Source: Cyanobium sp. CZS48M (lineage in GTDB: Bacteria > Cyanobacteriota > Cyanobacteriia > PCC-6307 > Cyanobiaceae). From it: a stretch of DNA of 64,000 nt. The position numbers were made by a program, and so were the translations under genes. Location of the stretch: NCBI GenBank assembly GCA_030373145.1, contig JAUCZK010000009.1, positions 1 to 64,000 of the forward strand, in the 5' to 3' direction. This document shows, one piece after another, positions 24,106 through 33,103 of this stretch (position 1 is the first letter of the stretch; each line of letters begins with the position of its first letter). The notes beneath the pieces were generated by a model. The model made no database searches and had not been told where the DNA came from. It was given only the letters and a program-made list of their open reading frames with translations.

Positions 24106-24225
24106 TCAGCGGCGACCGAGCAGATCCTCCCAGCTGGGGGGAGTCTGATGCTGGGAGGCTGGGGCTGTGCGGCGGCTGGAGCGGTCGGCGGAGGCAACGC
24201 CCGCCTGGGACAGGATGATGGTCAT
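24106..24225 (-). CDS. Possible 39-residue protein
   Basis: An ATG at 24225 opens a frame of 39 residues ending PPSWEDLLGRR. The composition (short hydrophobic start, polar middle, Trp-Glu-Asp tail) is compatible with a small peptide. It lies between two genes on the same strand. There is no recognised homologue; treat it as a candidate only. The bases from 24226 to 24454 show nothing else. Confidence 0.25.
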   Translation of the reverse strand: MTIILSQAGVASADRSSRRTAPASQHQTPPSWEDLLGRR

Positions 24226-24454
24226 GGGAACAACGTGTGATCTGGATATGGTTTCTGCACCGGGCGTCACCCGCAGATCCTGAAGGGACCGGCGTAGCGG
24301 ATGGCGTTGGGAACCTGATGGCCGCCCCGAGAAGCAATGGGGCTGGCGCGGTGCTGGATCAGGCTCTGTGCGAGCTGCGCGGCTCGCCGGCTTCAGCCTG
24401 ACCCAATCACCATAACCCCAGAGCGCCCTCCATGGTTGGGGCGGTCGCCTGCCT

Positions 24455-25468
24455 TCATGAACCGAGTACGGACGCGATCTGGTTGCGTCCGTTGGTCTTG
24501 GCCAGCTCCAGGGCTCGCTCGGCTCGCTGCACCAGGTCGCCGAAGCCGGAGTCGTCGTGGGCAAGTACTGAGACGCCACCGCTGATGGTGAGGTGGTAGC
24601 CGGAGCGCGAGAACACACCGCCCATGCAACTGGTGGCCTGGCGGATCCGCTCGGCCAGCTGCAGGGCCTCATCGCCGCCCTGGTCGATCAGCAGGATCAC
24701 GAACTCCTCATCACCGAGGCGGGCGATGAAATCCTGCTCGCGCAGAAACCCCTTGCAGAGCTGGCTGAAATCAAGCAGCACCTGGTCGCCGGCGGGATGC
24801 CCCCAGCGGTTGTTGATCTGACGAAAGTTGTCGATGTCCAGGCAGATCAGGGCCATGGGTTCTGCCGCAGCGCGCGCGTTTTCCATCTCCCGTTGCCCAA
24901 CGCTGAACAGGGCGCCGCGGTTGGAGAGTCCCGTCACGGGGCAGAGGCTGGAGTCGTGGCGCCACTCGATCTCGCGCATCACCACATCGGCGAGCATGCG
25001 CAACTGCTGGGCCTGCTCCGGGCTGAACTCCCTCGGTTTCTGATCGATCACGCAGAGGGTGCCGAGGTTGTGGCCGTCCTTGGTGCGCAGGGGAGCACCC
25101 GCATAGAAGCGGATGCCTGGACCGGAGACCACCAGGGGGTTGGCGCTGAAGCGCTCGTCGTTGAGGGCATCGGGCACCACCATCACCTCGTCGCTGGCGA
25201 TGGTGTGGGCACAGAAGGCCACCTCCCGTGGGGTCTCGCTGACCTCCAGCCCCTCCCTGGAGAGAAACCACTGGCGGTTGTGGTCCACCAGGGAGATCAG
25301 GGCGATGGGCATGTCGAAGATGGCGCTCGCCAGCTTGACGATCCGATCGAAGTGATGGTCACCCGCCTGATCGAGCAGCTGATGGCGCTGCAGTTCCCGC
25401 AGCCGCAGGGCCTCATCGGCGGGAACCGGGTAGGAGCGGGCCGAACCATCACCTGCGGTCTCGTTCAC
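24455..25468 (-). CDS. GAF-GGDEF sensor protein, degenerate active site
   Basis: The 337-residue protein starts at a GTG (25468) that overlaps the upstream stop as GTGA. A GAF domain (about residues 35-165, with ALISLVDHNRQWFLSREGL and GHNLGTLCVIDQ) precedes a GGDEF domain (about 175-335). The A-site motif is RLGDEEF rather than R-x-GGDEF, so the second glycine is replaced by aspartate. Other core elements, such as CLDIDNFRQINNRWGH (DxDxFKxxND-like), remain. Diguanylate cyclase activity is doubtful; a c-di-GMP or GTP-binding regulatory role is possible. Confidence 0.9.
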   Translation of the reverse strand: MNETAGDGSARSYPVPADEALRLRELQRHQLLDQAGDHHFDRIVKLASAIFDMPIALISLVDHNRQWFLSREGLEVSETPREVAFCAHTIASDEVMVVPDALNDERFSANPLVVSGPGIRFYAGAPLRTKDGHNLGTLCVIDQKPREFSPEQAQQLRMLADVVMREIEWRHDSSLCPVTGLSNRGALFSVGQREMENARAAAEPMALICLDIDNFRQINNRWGHPAGDQVLLDFSQLCKGFLREQDFIARLGDEEFVILLIDQGGDEALQLAERIRQATSCMGGVFSRSGYHLTISGGVSVLAHDDSGFGDLVQRAERALELAKTNGRNQIASVLGS

Positions 25469-26769
25469 CTTGTCTGCCGCAACCCTGTTGGCAATGTAGG
25501 CAAAGCGGCGCCCGCGGGGTCCAGCCGGATCAGGGCACCATCGCCGGCCCCATCGGTGAGCACGTGCAGGTGGCCATCGGGGCCCTCGGCCACATCCCGC
25601 ACCCGCTGCCCCACCGGCAGGCTGCTCTGCTTCAGCACCTCCCCGCTGGGACCCAGCTCGATGCGGCGCACATCGCCCGACACGAGTCCGCCGGCAAACA
25701 GGTTGCCCTTCCAGGCCGCCACGGCCCTGCCGCTGCCCACCGCCAGACCCGAGGGGGCGATGGCCGGCGTCCAGACCAGTCGCGGGTCGACAAACCCCGG
25801 AGCGCTCCTGAGCGGAGTGATCTCAGGGCCCGAGTACTCGCGACTATGGCTGACCGCCGGCCAGCCATAGTTCCCCGCCGCCACCAGCAGATTGAGCTCG
25901 TCGCCGCCACGGGCGCCGTGCTCGCTCGACCAGATCCGCCCCTGCAGCGGGTCGTAGGCCAGACCCTGAATGTTGCGATGGCCCAGGCTCCACAGCGCTG
26001 GATCAGCACCTCGATCCGAGCGGAAGGGATTGTCGGCGGGGATGGAGCCGTCGTCGTTGAAGCGCAATACCTTGCCGAGGCCGCTGGCCTTCGACTGGGC
26101 CTTGAGCCGGATCGCCTGGCCCTCCAGCTCGATCGGCGGGTTGCCCCCATCCCCCACCGACAGCAGCAGGGTGCCATCGGGGAGCCAGAGCAGACGGGAG
26201 CCAAAGTGCTGGCCGCTGGGCTTGAGCGGCGTCACCGCGTAGAGCAGCGTCAGTGCTTCGAGGCGGTGATCCACCAGCCGTGCCCGGGCCAGGCGGGTTT
26301 GATTCGCCTGGGCCTCCCCCGCCGAATAGGTGAAATACACGAGCTGGTTGCTGGCAAAGCGCGGGTGTACGGCCACATCCAGCAGGCCGCCCTGGCCCAG
26401 CACCAGCAGCGGCGGCAGCCCGGCGATGGGTGTGGGGTCGAGCACTCCCTGGCGCACCAGCCGCAGCCGGCCGGGGCGTTCAGTGATCAGCAGGTCGCCA
26501 TCGGGCAGCCAGGCCAGGCCCCAGGGATGCTCAAGGCCGCGCACCAGCACCGTGCGCCGCAGTCCGGCTTCTCTGACGACGGCCTTGCTGAGTGGAGCCT
26601 TGCTGAGTGGGGCCTCAGGCTTGGCCAAGGAGCAGCCCTGCGTGATTCCCAGCGCCAGCACCGCCAGCAGAGTGGCCCCCTTCAACAGAGGGGTCGGTGC
26701 CGGGCGCCGGGTCTGCCTCGATAGGATCTCCGCGGGATTTAGCGCGGACTGGAGGTCAGGCACTGGCAT
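25465..26769 (-). CDS. PQQ-dependent sugar dehydrogenase family lipoprotein
   Basis: From ATG 26769 the protein has 434 residues. It has a hydrophobic leader and a lipobox-like ITQGCS (about residue 46), so it should be a periplasmic lipoprotein. The glucose/sorbosone dehydrogenase six-bladed propeller shows LEHPWGLAWLPDGDLLITER, LLLSVGDGG, and SSEHGARGGDELNLL with the family's catalytic His region. A 15-base tandem duplication (26582-26610) creates the repeated APLSK. The start codon shares CATG with the divergent sdhC start; later starts are possible. True PQQ binding is unproven. Confidence 0.87.
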   Translation of the reverse strand: MPVPDLQSALNPAEILSRQTRRPAPTPLLKGATLLAVLALGITQGCSLAKPEAPLSKAPLSKAVVREAGLRRTVLVRGLEHPWGLAWLPDGDLLITERPGRLRLVRQGVLDPTPIAGLPPLLVLGQGGLLDVAVHPRFASNQLVYFTYSAGEAQANQTRLARARLVDHRLEALTLLYAVTPLKPSGQHFGSRLLWLPDGTLLLSVGDGGNPPIELEGQAIRLKAQSKASGLGKVLRFNDDGSIPADNPFRSDRGADPALWSLGHRNIQGLAYDPLQGRIWSSEHGARGGDELNLLVAAGNYGWPAVSHSREYSGPEITPLRSAPGFVDPRLVWTPAIAPSGLAVGSGRAVAAWKGNLFAGGLVSGDVRRIELGPSGEVLKQSSLPVGQRVRDVAEGPDGHLHVLTDGAGDGALIRLDPAGAALPTLPTGLRQTR

Positions 26770-27400
26770 GGTCCAGGCGATTCCGATCACGGCATCGATT
26801 CTGATGCTGTTCGTGCTGGCCCATGGACTGGGGGCTGGCCTGGCGGTGCTGAACCCAGCGGCGTTCGAGAGCTACGCCACAGCCCTGCATCACGCCCCCT
26901 GGCTGCTGCCCCTGGAGATCAGCCTGGCACTGGCCGCCCTCGCTCACCTGGGGTTCAGCGTTCAGCGCCTGATCGCGAACCGCCGGGCCCGGGGGGGCGT
27001 GCCCTACAGCCAGTGGCGCAGCAGGCGTGGGCAGCCCCTGGCGGCCCTCTCTGGCCGCATGGCCCCCGTCAGTGGTGCCCTGCTGCTGCTGTTTCTGGTG
27101 GTGCACCTCACCCAGTTGCGCTGGCATCGGCCAGGCGATGGACTGGAGCGCCAGGCCCTGGCGCTGGCGCTGGCCTCCCCCTGGGCCCTTGTCCTCTATG
27201 TGCTGGCCGGAGTGGCCCTGGGCCTGCACCTGCTCCACGGCGCCGAGAGCCTCAGCCGCAGCCTGGGCTGGCTCGACGAGAGCAACGCCAAGGGGCTTCG
27301 GCTGGCCAGCCGCGCCCTGGCGGCCGTGGTCGGTGCTGGCTTCGCCCTGCTGCCCCTGGCGCTGCGCTCCGCAGGTGCCGTGGCAGGGGCTGGGCTCTGA
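26768..27400 (+). CDS. sdhC: Succinate dehydrogenase/fumarate reductase cytochrome b subunit
   Basis: The 210-residue membrane anchor has five predicted helices and several helix histidines suitable for two b hemes, fitting the b558 type (SdhC of B-type enzymes). Recognisable parts are AHLGFSVQRLIANRRAR, GRMAPVSGALLLLFLVVHLTQLRWH and LGLHLLHGAESLSRSLGW. It transfers electrons between the SdhB Fe-S centres and quinone. The stop overlaps the sdhA ATG (ATGA). Confidence 0.87.
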   Translation: MVQAIPITASILMLFVLAHGLGAGLAVLNPAAFESYATALHHAPWLLPLEISLALAALAHLGFSVQRLIANRRARGGVPYSQWRSRRGQPLAALSGRMAPVSGALLLLFLVVHLTQLRWHRPGDGLERQALALALASPWALVLYVLAGVALGLHLLHGAESLSRSLGWLDESNAKGLRLASRALAAVVGAGFALLPLALRSAGAVAGAGL

Positions 27401-29310
27401 TGCGGCTCGATCCCCAGCTGCCCGCGGGTCCGCTGGCTGAGGCCTGGAGCCGTCGACGCCAGGACCTGCCGCTGGTGGCGCCCTCCAACCGGCGCCACTT
27501 CCGGGTGCTGGTGGTGGGCAGTGGCCTGGCGGGCGCCTCGGCCGCCGCCAGCCTGGCCGAGCAGGGCTATCACGTAAGGCTGCTCACTTACCACGACAGC
27601 CCCAGGCGGGCCCATTCCGTGGCGGCCCAGGGCGGCATCAACGCCGCCCGCAACTATCAGAACGACGGCGACAGCGTTGAGCGCCTGTTTCGCGACACCG
27701 TGCGCGGCGGTGATTTCCGCGCCCGGGAGGCCGGTTGCCACCGGCTGGCCGAGATCAGTGGATCGATCATCGACCAGTGTGTGGCCCTGGGGGTGCCCTT
27801 CGCCCGCGAGTACGGCGGCAGCCTCTGCAACCGCAGTTTCGGAGGCTCCCAGGTGAGCCGCACCTTCTACGCCCGCGGCCAGACGGGCCAGCAGCTCCTC
27901 TACGGCGTGGTTCAGGCCCTGCTGCGCCAGGTGGCGGCCGGCCGGGTGGAGCTCTGCCCCCAGCGCGACCTACTGGATCTGATCTGCCTCGATGGCGTGG
28001 CCCGCGGCGCCATCTGCCGTCACCGGCTCACTGGTGCCCTCGAAACCCACACGGCCCATGCCGTGCTGCTGGCCAGCGGTGGCTACAGCAACGTCTTCCA
28101 TCGCTCCACCAACGCGGTGCGCTCCAACGCCAGCGCCCTCTGGCGCGCCCACCGCCGCGGCGCGCTGATGGCGAATCCCTGCTTCACCCAGATCCACCCC
28201 ACCTGCATCCCCAGCGGCGACCCCGACCAGAGCAAGCTCACCTTGATGAGCGAGAGCCTGCGCAACGACGGGCGGGTCTGGCTGCCGCGGCGCCCTGGGG
28301 ACCAGCGCCGCCCCGATCAGGTGCCGGAGGCGGAACGGGATTACTTCCTGGAGCGGCTCTACCCCAGCTACGGAAACATGGTGCCCCGCGATGTGGCCTC
28401 CAGACGCGCCCGCGAACTCTGCGTGGCCGGCCATGGGGTGGGGCCCGCCGGCCGCTCGATCTATCTGGATTTCGAGGAGGCGATCGAGCGCGAGGGCCGC
28501 GGGGTGATCGAAGAGCGCTACGGCAATCTGTTCGCCATTTACGAGCGCATCAGCGGCAGCGACCCCTACCGGGAGCCAATGCGCATCTATCCCGCTCCCC
28601 ACTACACGATGGGGGGTCTGTGGGTGGACTACCACCTGATGAGCACGATCCCGGGGCTGTTCGTGCTCGGCGAGTCGAATTTCTCTGAGCACGGCGCCAA
28701 CCGGCTGGGGGCCAGCGCCCTGATGCAGGGCCTCGCCGATGGATTATTCATTGTCCCGGCCACGGTGCCGGCCTGGCTGGCCGAGCATCCCCACCCCGAG
28801 CTTGATGAGCACCATCCCGTCTGCCGCGAGGCCGTGGAGGGCGTGCGAGCGCGCATCGCCGCCCTGCGCTCCATCGGTGGCCGCCAGCCAGCGGAAGACC
28901 TGCGCCGTCAGCTGGGGGGGCTGCTGATCGAGAGCTGCGGTATCAGCCGCTCGGCCCAGGGGCTGCGCTCAGGCCTCGAGGAGGTGGCGGCCCTGAGGGC
29001 CAGCTTCGATCAGGATCTGCTGCTGGTCGATCCCGGCACACCCCTGGATCCCGAGCTGGAGAAGGCCCTGCAGTTGCAGGATTACCTCGAGCTGGCGGAT
29101 CTGATGCTGCGCGATGCCCTGGCGCGGGAGGAGTCGTGTGGGGCCCATTTCCGTGAGGAACACCAGAGCGAGAGCGGGGAGGCCCTGCGCCGCGACGACG
29201 CGTTCAGCCACATCGCCGCCTGGCAGTGGCGGCCGGATGGAGCACCGATCCGCCATCAAGAACCGCTGCAGTTCCAGGCGATCAGCCCCACGGCCCGGAG
29301 TTACCGATGA
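27400..29310 (+). CDS. sdhA: Succinate dehydrogenase flavoprotein subunit
   Basis: The 636-residue subunit binds FAD covalently and oxidises succinate. The FAD-binding motif VVGSGLAGASAAASLAEQGY lies at about residue 37; HSVAAQGGINAA contains the FAD-linking histidine. Substrate-site parts are FTQIHPTCIP and SNFSEHGANRLGASALMQGL. These motifs, with the single-chain cytochrome b, match the B-type (Bacteroidetes/epsilon-like) complexes rather than the four-subunit form. It is coupled by four-base overlaps to sdhC and sdhB. Confidence 0.95.
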   Translation: MRLDPQLPAGPLAEAWSRRRQDLPLVAPSNRRHFRVLVVGSGLAGASAAASLAEQGYHVRLLTYHDSPRRAHSVAAQGGINAARNYQNDGDSVERLFRDTVRGGDFRAREAGCHRLAEISGSIIDQCVALGVPFAREYGGSLCNRSFGGSQVSRTFYARGQTGQQLLYGVVQALLRQVAAGRVELCPQRDLLDLICLDGVARGAICRHRLTGALETHTAHAVLLASGGYSNVFHRSTNAVRSNASALWRAHRRGALMANPCFTQIHPTCIPSGDPDQSKLTLMSESLRNDGRVWLPRRPGDQRRPDQVPEAERDYFLERLYPSYGNMVPRDVASRRARELCVAGHGVGPAGRSIYLDFEEAIEREGRGVIEERYGNLFAIYERISGSDPYREPMRIYPAPHYTMGGLWVDYHLMSTIPGLFVLGESNFSEHGANRLGASALMQGLADGLFIVPATVPAWLAEHPHPELDEHHPVCREAVEGVRARIAALRSIGGRQPAEDLRRQLGGLLIESCGISRSAQGLRSGLEEVAALRASFDQDLLLVDPGTPLDPELEKALQLQDYLELADLMLRDALAREESCGAHFREEHQSESGEALRRDDAFSHIAAWQWRPDGAPIRHQEPLQFQAISPTARSYR

Positions 29311-30053
29311 GCGCCCCCAGCAGCCTCAGCCTGCGCCTGAGGATCTGGCGACAGCGTCAGGATGAGCCGGGCGGGCGCTTTCTCAGCTATCCGCTCACGG
29401 ACCTGAGCCCCGATCTCTCCCTGGTGGAGGCCCTCGATCGGCTCAATCAACAGCTGCTGCTGGCGGGCGAGCGGCCGGTGTCCTTCGACCACGACTGCCG
29501 CGAGGGCATCTGCGGGTCCTGCGGCTTCCTGATCAACGGCCAGGCCCACGGGCCCCGCAGCGGCACCGCCGTCTGCCAGCTCTACCTGCGCGAATTCAGC
29601 GATGGCCAGACCCTCACCCTCGAGCCCTGGCGGGCCCGCGCCTTCCCCCTGATCCAGGACCTGGTGGTGGACCGCTCCGCCCTCGATCGGCTGCTGGTGG
29701 CCGGGGGGTATGTGTCGATCAACATCGGCAGCGCGCCGGAAGCCAATGCCCTGCCCGTGGCTCGGGAGCAGGCTGCCCAGGCCTTTGAGGCCGCCAGCTG
29801 CATCGGCTGCGGCGCCTGCGTGGCGGCCTGTCCCAATGCCTCGGCCAGCCTGTTCGTGGCGGCCAAGCTGGCCCACCTGGAGCTGCTGCCCCAGGGTCAG
29901 CCCGAGGCCCAGCAGCGCTCCTTGCGCATGCGCGAGCAGATGGCGGCGGAGGGCTTTGGCGCCTGTGGCAACCAGCTGGAGTGCTCCGCCGTCTGCCCGA
30001 AGGAGATTCCCTCCAGCCTGATCAGCCGCATGAACCACCTGGCGCGGGGCTGA
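29307..30053 (+). CDS. sdhB: Succinate dehydrogenase iron-sulfur subunit
   Basis: The ATG at 29307 overlaps the sdhA stop and gives 248 residues. The [2Fe-2S] motif CREGICGSCGF (about residues 65-75) is followed by CIGCGACVAACPNA for [4Fe-4S] (about 165-178) and CGNQLECSAVCPKEIP for the remaining cluster. It passes electrons from FAD to the cytochrome b quinone site in the membrane. Frame upstream to 29226 is part of sdhA. Confidence 0.95.
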   Translation: MSAPSSLSLRLRIWRQRQDEPGGRFLSYPLTDLSPDLSLVEALDRLNQQLLLAGERPVSFDHDCREGICGSCGFLINGQAHGPRSGTAVCQLYLREFSDGQTLTLEPWRARAFPLIQDLVVDRSALDRLLVAGGYVSINIGSAPEANALPVAREQAAQAFEAASCIGCGACVAACPNASASLFVAAKLAHLELLPQGQPEAQQRSLRMREQMAAEGFGACGNQLECSAVCPKEIPSSLISRMNHLARG

Positions 30054-30102
30054 GCGGACGGGGGGTGGCCTGCACTGCCATGCTGGCCCAGGGGCAGGCG
30101 CC

Positions 30103-31668
30103 ATGAGCTTTTTCGTCAAACTCACCGAAGCGATGGCCAGCCGCCAGTCGCTGCTGATCACCGGCTTGGATCCCAACCCGGAGATGCTGCAGACCTGGAC
30201 GCGCCACAACGCCGGCAGTGGGTCGTTCCTGGCCCAGGCCCGCCGCTGGATCAAGGCGGTGATCGAGGCCACCTCCGACAGCGTCTGCGCCTACAAGCCG
30301 AGCCTGGGCTTCTACCAGGCCCTCGGGCCCATCGGCCTGGAGTTGCTGCGGGAGGTGCGCGAGCTGGTGCCGCTGGAGCTGCCGCTGATCCTCGATGCCA
30401 AGCATGGCGATCTGAACAGCTCCTCAGCCCTGGCCCACTATCTGTTCCGCGACCTCGGCGCCGATGCGGTCACCCTCTCGCCGCTGGCGGGGCAGGACAT
30501 CGCCGCGCCCTTTCTGCTCTATCCCGATCGGGCTGTGGTGCTCACCTGCCACAGCTCCAATCCCGGCGCCAGGGTGGTACAGCACCACCCCAACGAAGAC
30601 AACCCGCTCTACATCACGATTGTGCGGGAGACCCAGCTCTGGGGCACCCCGGAGCACCTGCTGCTGGAGGTGGGCACCAGCGATCCCGCCGTGCTGGCGC
30701 GGGTGCGGCGGGAGGCCCCGGAGCGTTTCCTGATCCTGCGCAGCCTCTGGGGAGAGGAAGAGCGGCTGGAGGCCCTGCTGCAGGCGGGCCTGAACAGTTC
30801 AGCCGATGGCCTGCTGCTGCCGCTCCCCCAGCACCTGCTGGTGGAGGAGGGCATGGCGGCGGGCACCAGGGCCCTGCGCCAGCAGATCGAGACCATGCGG
30901 GCGAACTGGGACGGCGGCACGGCCGATCGCTGTGATCTCTGGCTGCCGGCTCCCCGCGGCGGATCAGCGGCTGCAGGGGCGACAGCAGCGACGACTTCCA
31001 GCGCTCCCTCCGCCGCCGAGGTCCTTGAGCTGGGGCGCCTTGAAGATCAGCGCCTGGACGACCAGCGGCTTGATGAGTTGCTGGTGGATCTATTCGACAT
31101 CGGCTGCCTGCTCTTCGGGGAGTACGTGCAGGCCTCCGGTGCGGTCTTCAATTACTACATCGATCTGCGGCGGATCATCTCCGATCCCAACTTGTTCCAC
31201 CGGGTGCTGCATGCCTATGCCCAGCCCCTGGCCCAGCTGCAATTCGACCGCATCGCCGGCATTCCCTATGGATCCCTGCCCACGGCCACGGGGCTGTCGC
31301 TGCAACTGCATGTGCCCTTGATCTATCCGCGCAAGGAGGTCAAGGCCCACGGGGCCCGGCGCCTGATCGAGGGGGATTTCGAGGAGGGCGAAACCGTTGT
31401 GGTGGTTGATGACATCCTGATCACCGGCGGCAGTGTGCTGGAGGGCATCGCCAAGCTGGAGTCGTCCGGCCTGAAGGTGCGCGACGTGGTGGTGTTCATC
31501 GACCACGGCGGCCAGGCCGTTGCCCGTCTGGAGGCCCAGGGCTATGCCTGCCATGCGGTGGTGGGCATCGAGCGCATCACCAGCACCCTGCGTACGGCCA
31601 ATCGCCTCAGTCAGGAGCAGGCCGATCTGCTGGCGGCCCCCACCCAATCCACCTTGCCCTGCCGTTGA
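30103..31668 (+). CDS. pyrFE: Fused orotidine 5'-phosphate decarboxylase / orotate phosphoribosyltransferase
   Basis: The 521-residue protein combines the last two steps of UMP synthesis in the order PyrF-PyrE. The decarboxylase (about residues 1-275) has ITGLDPNPE, YKPSLGFYQALG and ILDAKHGDLNSSS with the catalytic Lys/Asp set, and a group 2-type LTCHSSNPGA segment. After an Ala/Ser/Thr-rich linker (about 290-310), the transferase (about 320-510) has GIPYGSLPTATGLSLQLHVP, PRKEVKAHG, and the PRPP loop VVVVDDILITGGS. The fused order is the reverse of animal UMP synthase but is known in some cyanobacteria and kinetoplastids. Confidence 0.94.
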   Translation: MSFFVKLTEAMASRQSLLITGLDPNPEMLQTWTRHNAGSGSFLAQARRWIKAVIEATSDSVCAYKPSLGFYQALGPIGLELLREVRELVPLELPLILDAKHGDLNSSSALAHYLFRDLGADAVTLSPLAGQDIAAPFLLYPDRAVVLTCHSSNPGARVVQHHPNEDNPLYITIVRETQLWGTPEHLLLEVGTSDPAVLARVRREAPERFLILRSLWGEEERLEALLQAGLNSSADGLLLPLPQHLLVEEGMAAGTRALRQQIETMRANWDGGTADRCDLWLPAPRGGSAAAGATAATTSSAPSAAEVLELGRLEDQRLDDQRLDELLVDLFDIGCLLFGEYVQASGAVFNYYIDLRRIISDPNLFHRVLHAYAQPLAQLQFDRIAGIPYGSLPTATGLSLQLHVPLIYPRKEVKAHGARRLIEGDFEEGETVVVVDDILITGGSVLEGIAKLESSGLKVRDVVVFIDHGGQAVARLEAQGYACHAVVGIERITSTLRTANRLSQEQADLLAAPTQSTLPCR

Positions 31669-31675
31669 TTCGCGG

Positions 31676-33061
31676 ATGCTTCTTGCCCAAACTCTGGCCC
31701 CACCCCTCACCCAGATCCTGGCCGCCGCGGCAACGGAGCAGGCCAATGCACTGGACTTTCCAATTCAGACGCATCTGTTGTTCATCGGAGTTCTGTTTCT
31801 TGGCACTCTGACCATCAGTCGATTCTCGCCAAAGATCGGCATTCCAGCCATCCTCGGGGTGCTGCTGCTGGGCCTTTCGATCAATGTCAGCAGCCTCAAC
31901 ATCACCCATGCCCAGGCGGCGAACTTTCAGTTGCTGGGCCTGGCCCTGCTGCTCTTCTACGCTGGGCTCAAGACTGACCTGGCGGCAATCCGGGGATTCT
32001 TCGAATACGGGATCATCCTGGCCATCGGCGGGGTGGTGGTGTCCTCACTGCTGCTGGGTGGGGTGATCTGGTTCCTGGCCTCCCCCGCGGCCAGCTCCCT
32101 CACCCTGGGGGGCGTGGAAGCCATCCCGATCGGCGCCGCGATGCTGATCGCCGCCTGCCTGGGCTCCACCGACGCGGGGGCCACCCTCAGTGTGCTGCGG
32201 TCGGTGCGCCGCCAGGTGCCCCTGCGGCTGCAGCACCTGCTGGAATTTGAATCCTCGGTGAATGATCCTTCCGCCCTGCTCTTCTACGGGCTGGTGGTGG
32301 GCATCTTCGTGAGCGCTGGTGCCTCCGCAGGCCCCTCCAGTCTGGAGAGCACGGTACTCACCCAGATCAGGTTCTTTCTGCAGCAGATCGGTGCAGGGCT
32401 GGTGGTTGGGTTTGTCTTTGGTTATCTGGCTCGCTTCGTGGTCAATTGGCTGGTGGAGGAGCGCTCCCAGTTGTTGTTGGTGGCCATGTCGGTGGCCTTT
32501 GTGGTCTATGGAGCGGCCACCATGCTCGGGGGCTCTGGCTTCATTGCCATCTACGTGACCGGGCTGTTCCTCACCAACACGACATACCGTTCGCCCGAGA
32601 TCAATCACATCACGATTCAGGAGGTGCTGCTCCCCTTCAATACGATGACGGAGATCACGATCTTCCTGGTCTTCGGTCTGCTGGTCTATCCGCCTGATCT
32701 GATCGATGCCCTGCCGATCGGAGTTCTTGCGGCCCTGGGGCTGATGCTGGTGGCACGACCCATCAGTGTGCTGATGTTTCAGCCGTTCTCACCCTTCAGC
32801 TTCAAGGAATCACTGCTGGTGTCGTGGTGCGGCCTGCGCGGCGCTGTTCCCCTCGCCCTCGCCCATGACCTCAGCCTGGCGATTCCCAGAATCCGTGGCA
32901 TCAACCCCGCCATCGTTGACGAACTCAGCCAGAACGCCGAGAGCATCATCTTCATCGTGGTGGTGGTCAATCTGTTCGTTCAAGGCATCAGCCTGCCCCA
33001 CCTGGCCCGGGCCCTGGGACTGGTGCCCAACCCTGCGGCCAAGACCAGCCTGATTCCCTGA
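31676..33061 (+). CDS. Cation/proton antiporter (CPA1, NhaP2/CvrA-like)
   Basis: The 461-residue membrane protein has about 12 predicted helices. The ion-binding region ACLGSTDAGATLSVLRSV and the FESSVNDPSALLFYG motif place it in the NhaP2/CvrA-like branch, which exchange K+ or Na+ for H+. The ATG at 31676 comes eight bases after the pyrFE stop. No C-terminal TrkA domain is present. In cyanobacteria it may adjust cytoplasmic pH or ions in the light; substrate is inferred. Confidence 0.9.
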   Translation: MLLAQTLAPPLTQILAAAATEQANALDFPIQTHLLFIGVLFLGTLTISRFSPKIGIPAILGVLLLGLSINVSSLNITHAQAANFQLLGLALLLFYAGLKTDLAAIRGFFEYGIILAIGGVVVSSLLLGGVIWFLASPAASSLTLGGVEAIPIGAAMLIAACLGSTDAGATLSVLRSVRRQVPLRLQHLLEFESSVNDPSALLFYGLVVGIFVSAGASAGPSSLESTVLTQIRFFLQQIGAGLVVGFVFGYLARFVVNWLVEERSQLLLVAMSVAFVVYGAATMLGGSGFIAIYVTGLFLTNTTYRSPEINHITIQEVLLPFNTMTEITIFLVFGLLVYPPDLIDALPIGVLAALGLMLVARPISVLMFQPFSPFSFKESLLVSWCGLRGAVPLALAHDLSLAIPRIRGINPAIVDELSQNAESIIFIVVVVNLFVQGISLPHLARALGLVPNPAAKTSLIP

Positions 33062-33103
33062 ACCGGATCGCCTGAGCCCGATCGACTGAGGCCCTACTCC
33101 TGA

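Noticed and set aside
24455-25870. 425-codon plus-strand frame across the GGDEF and dehydrogenase genes
   Set aside because: It runs antisense to two well-supported genes and is low-complexity.
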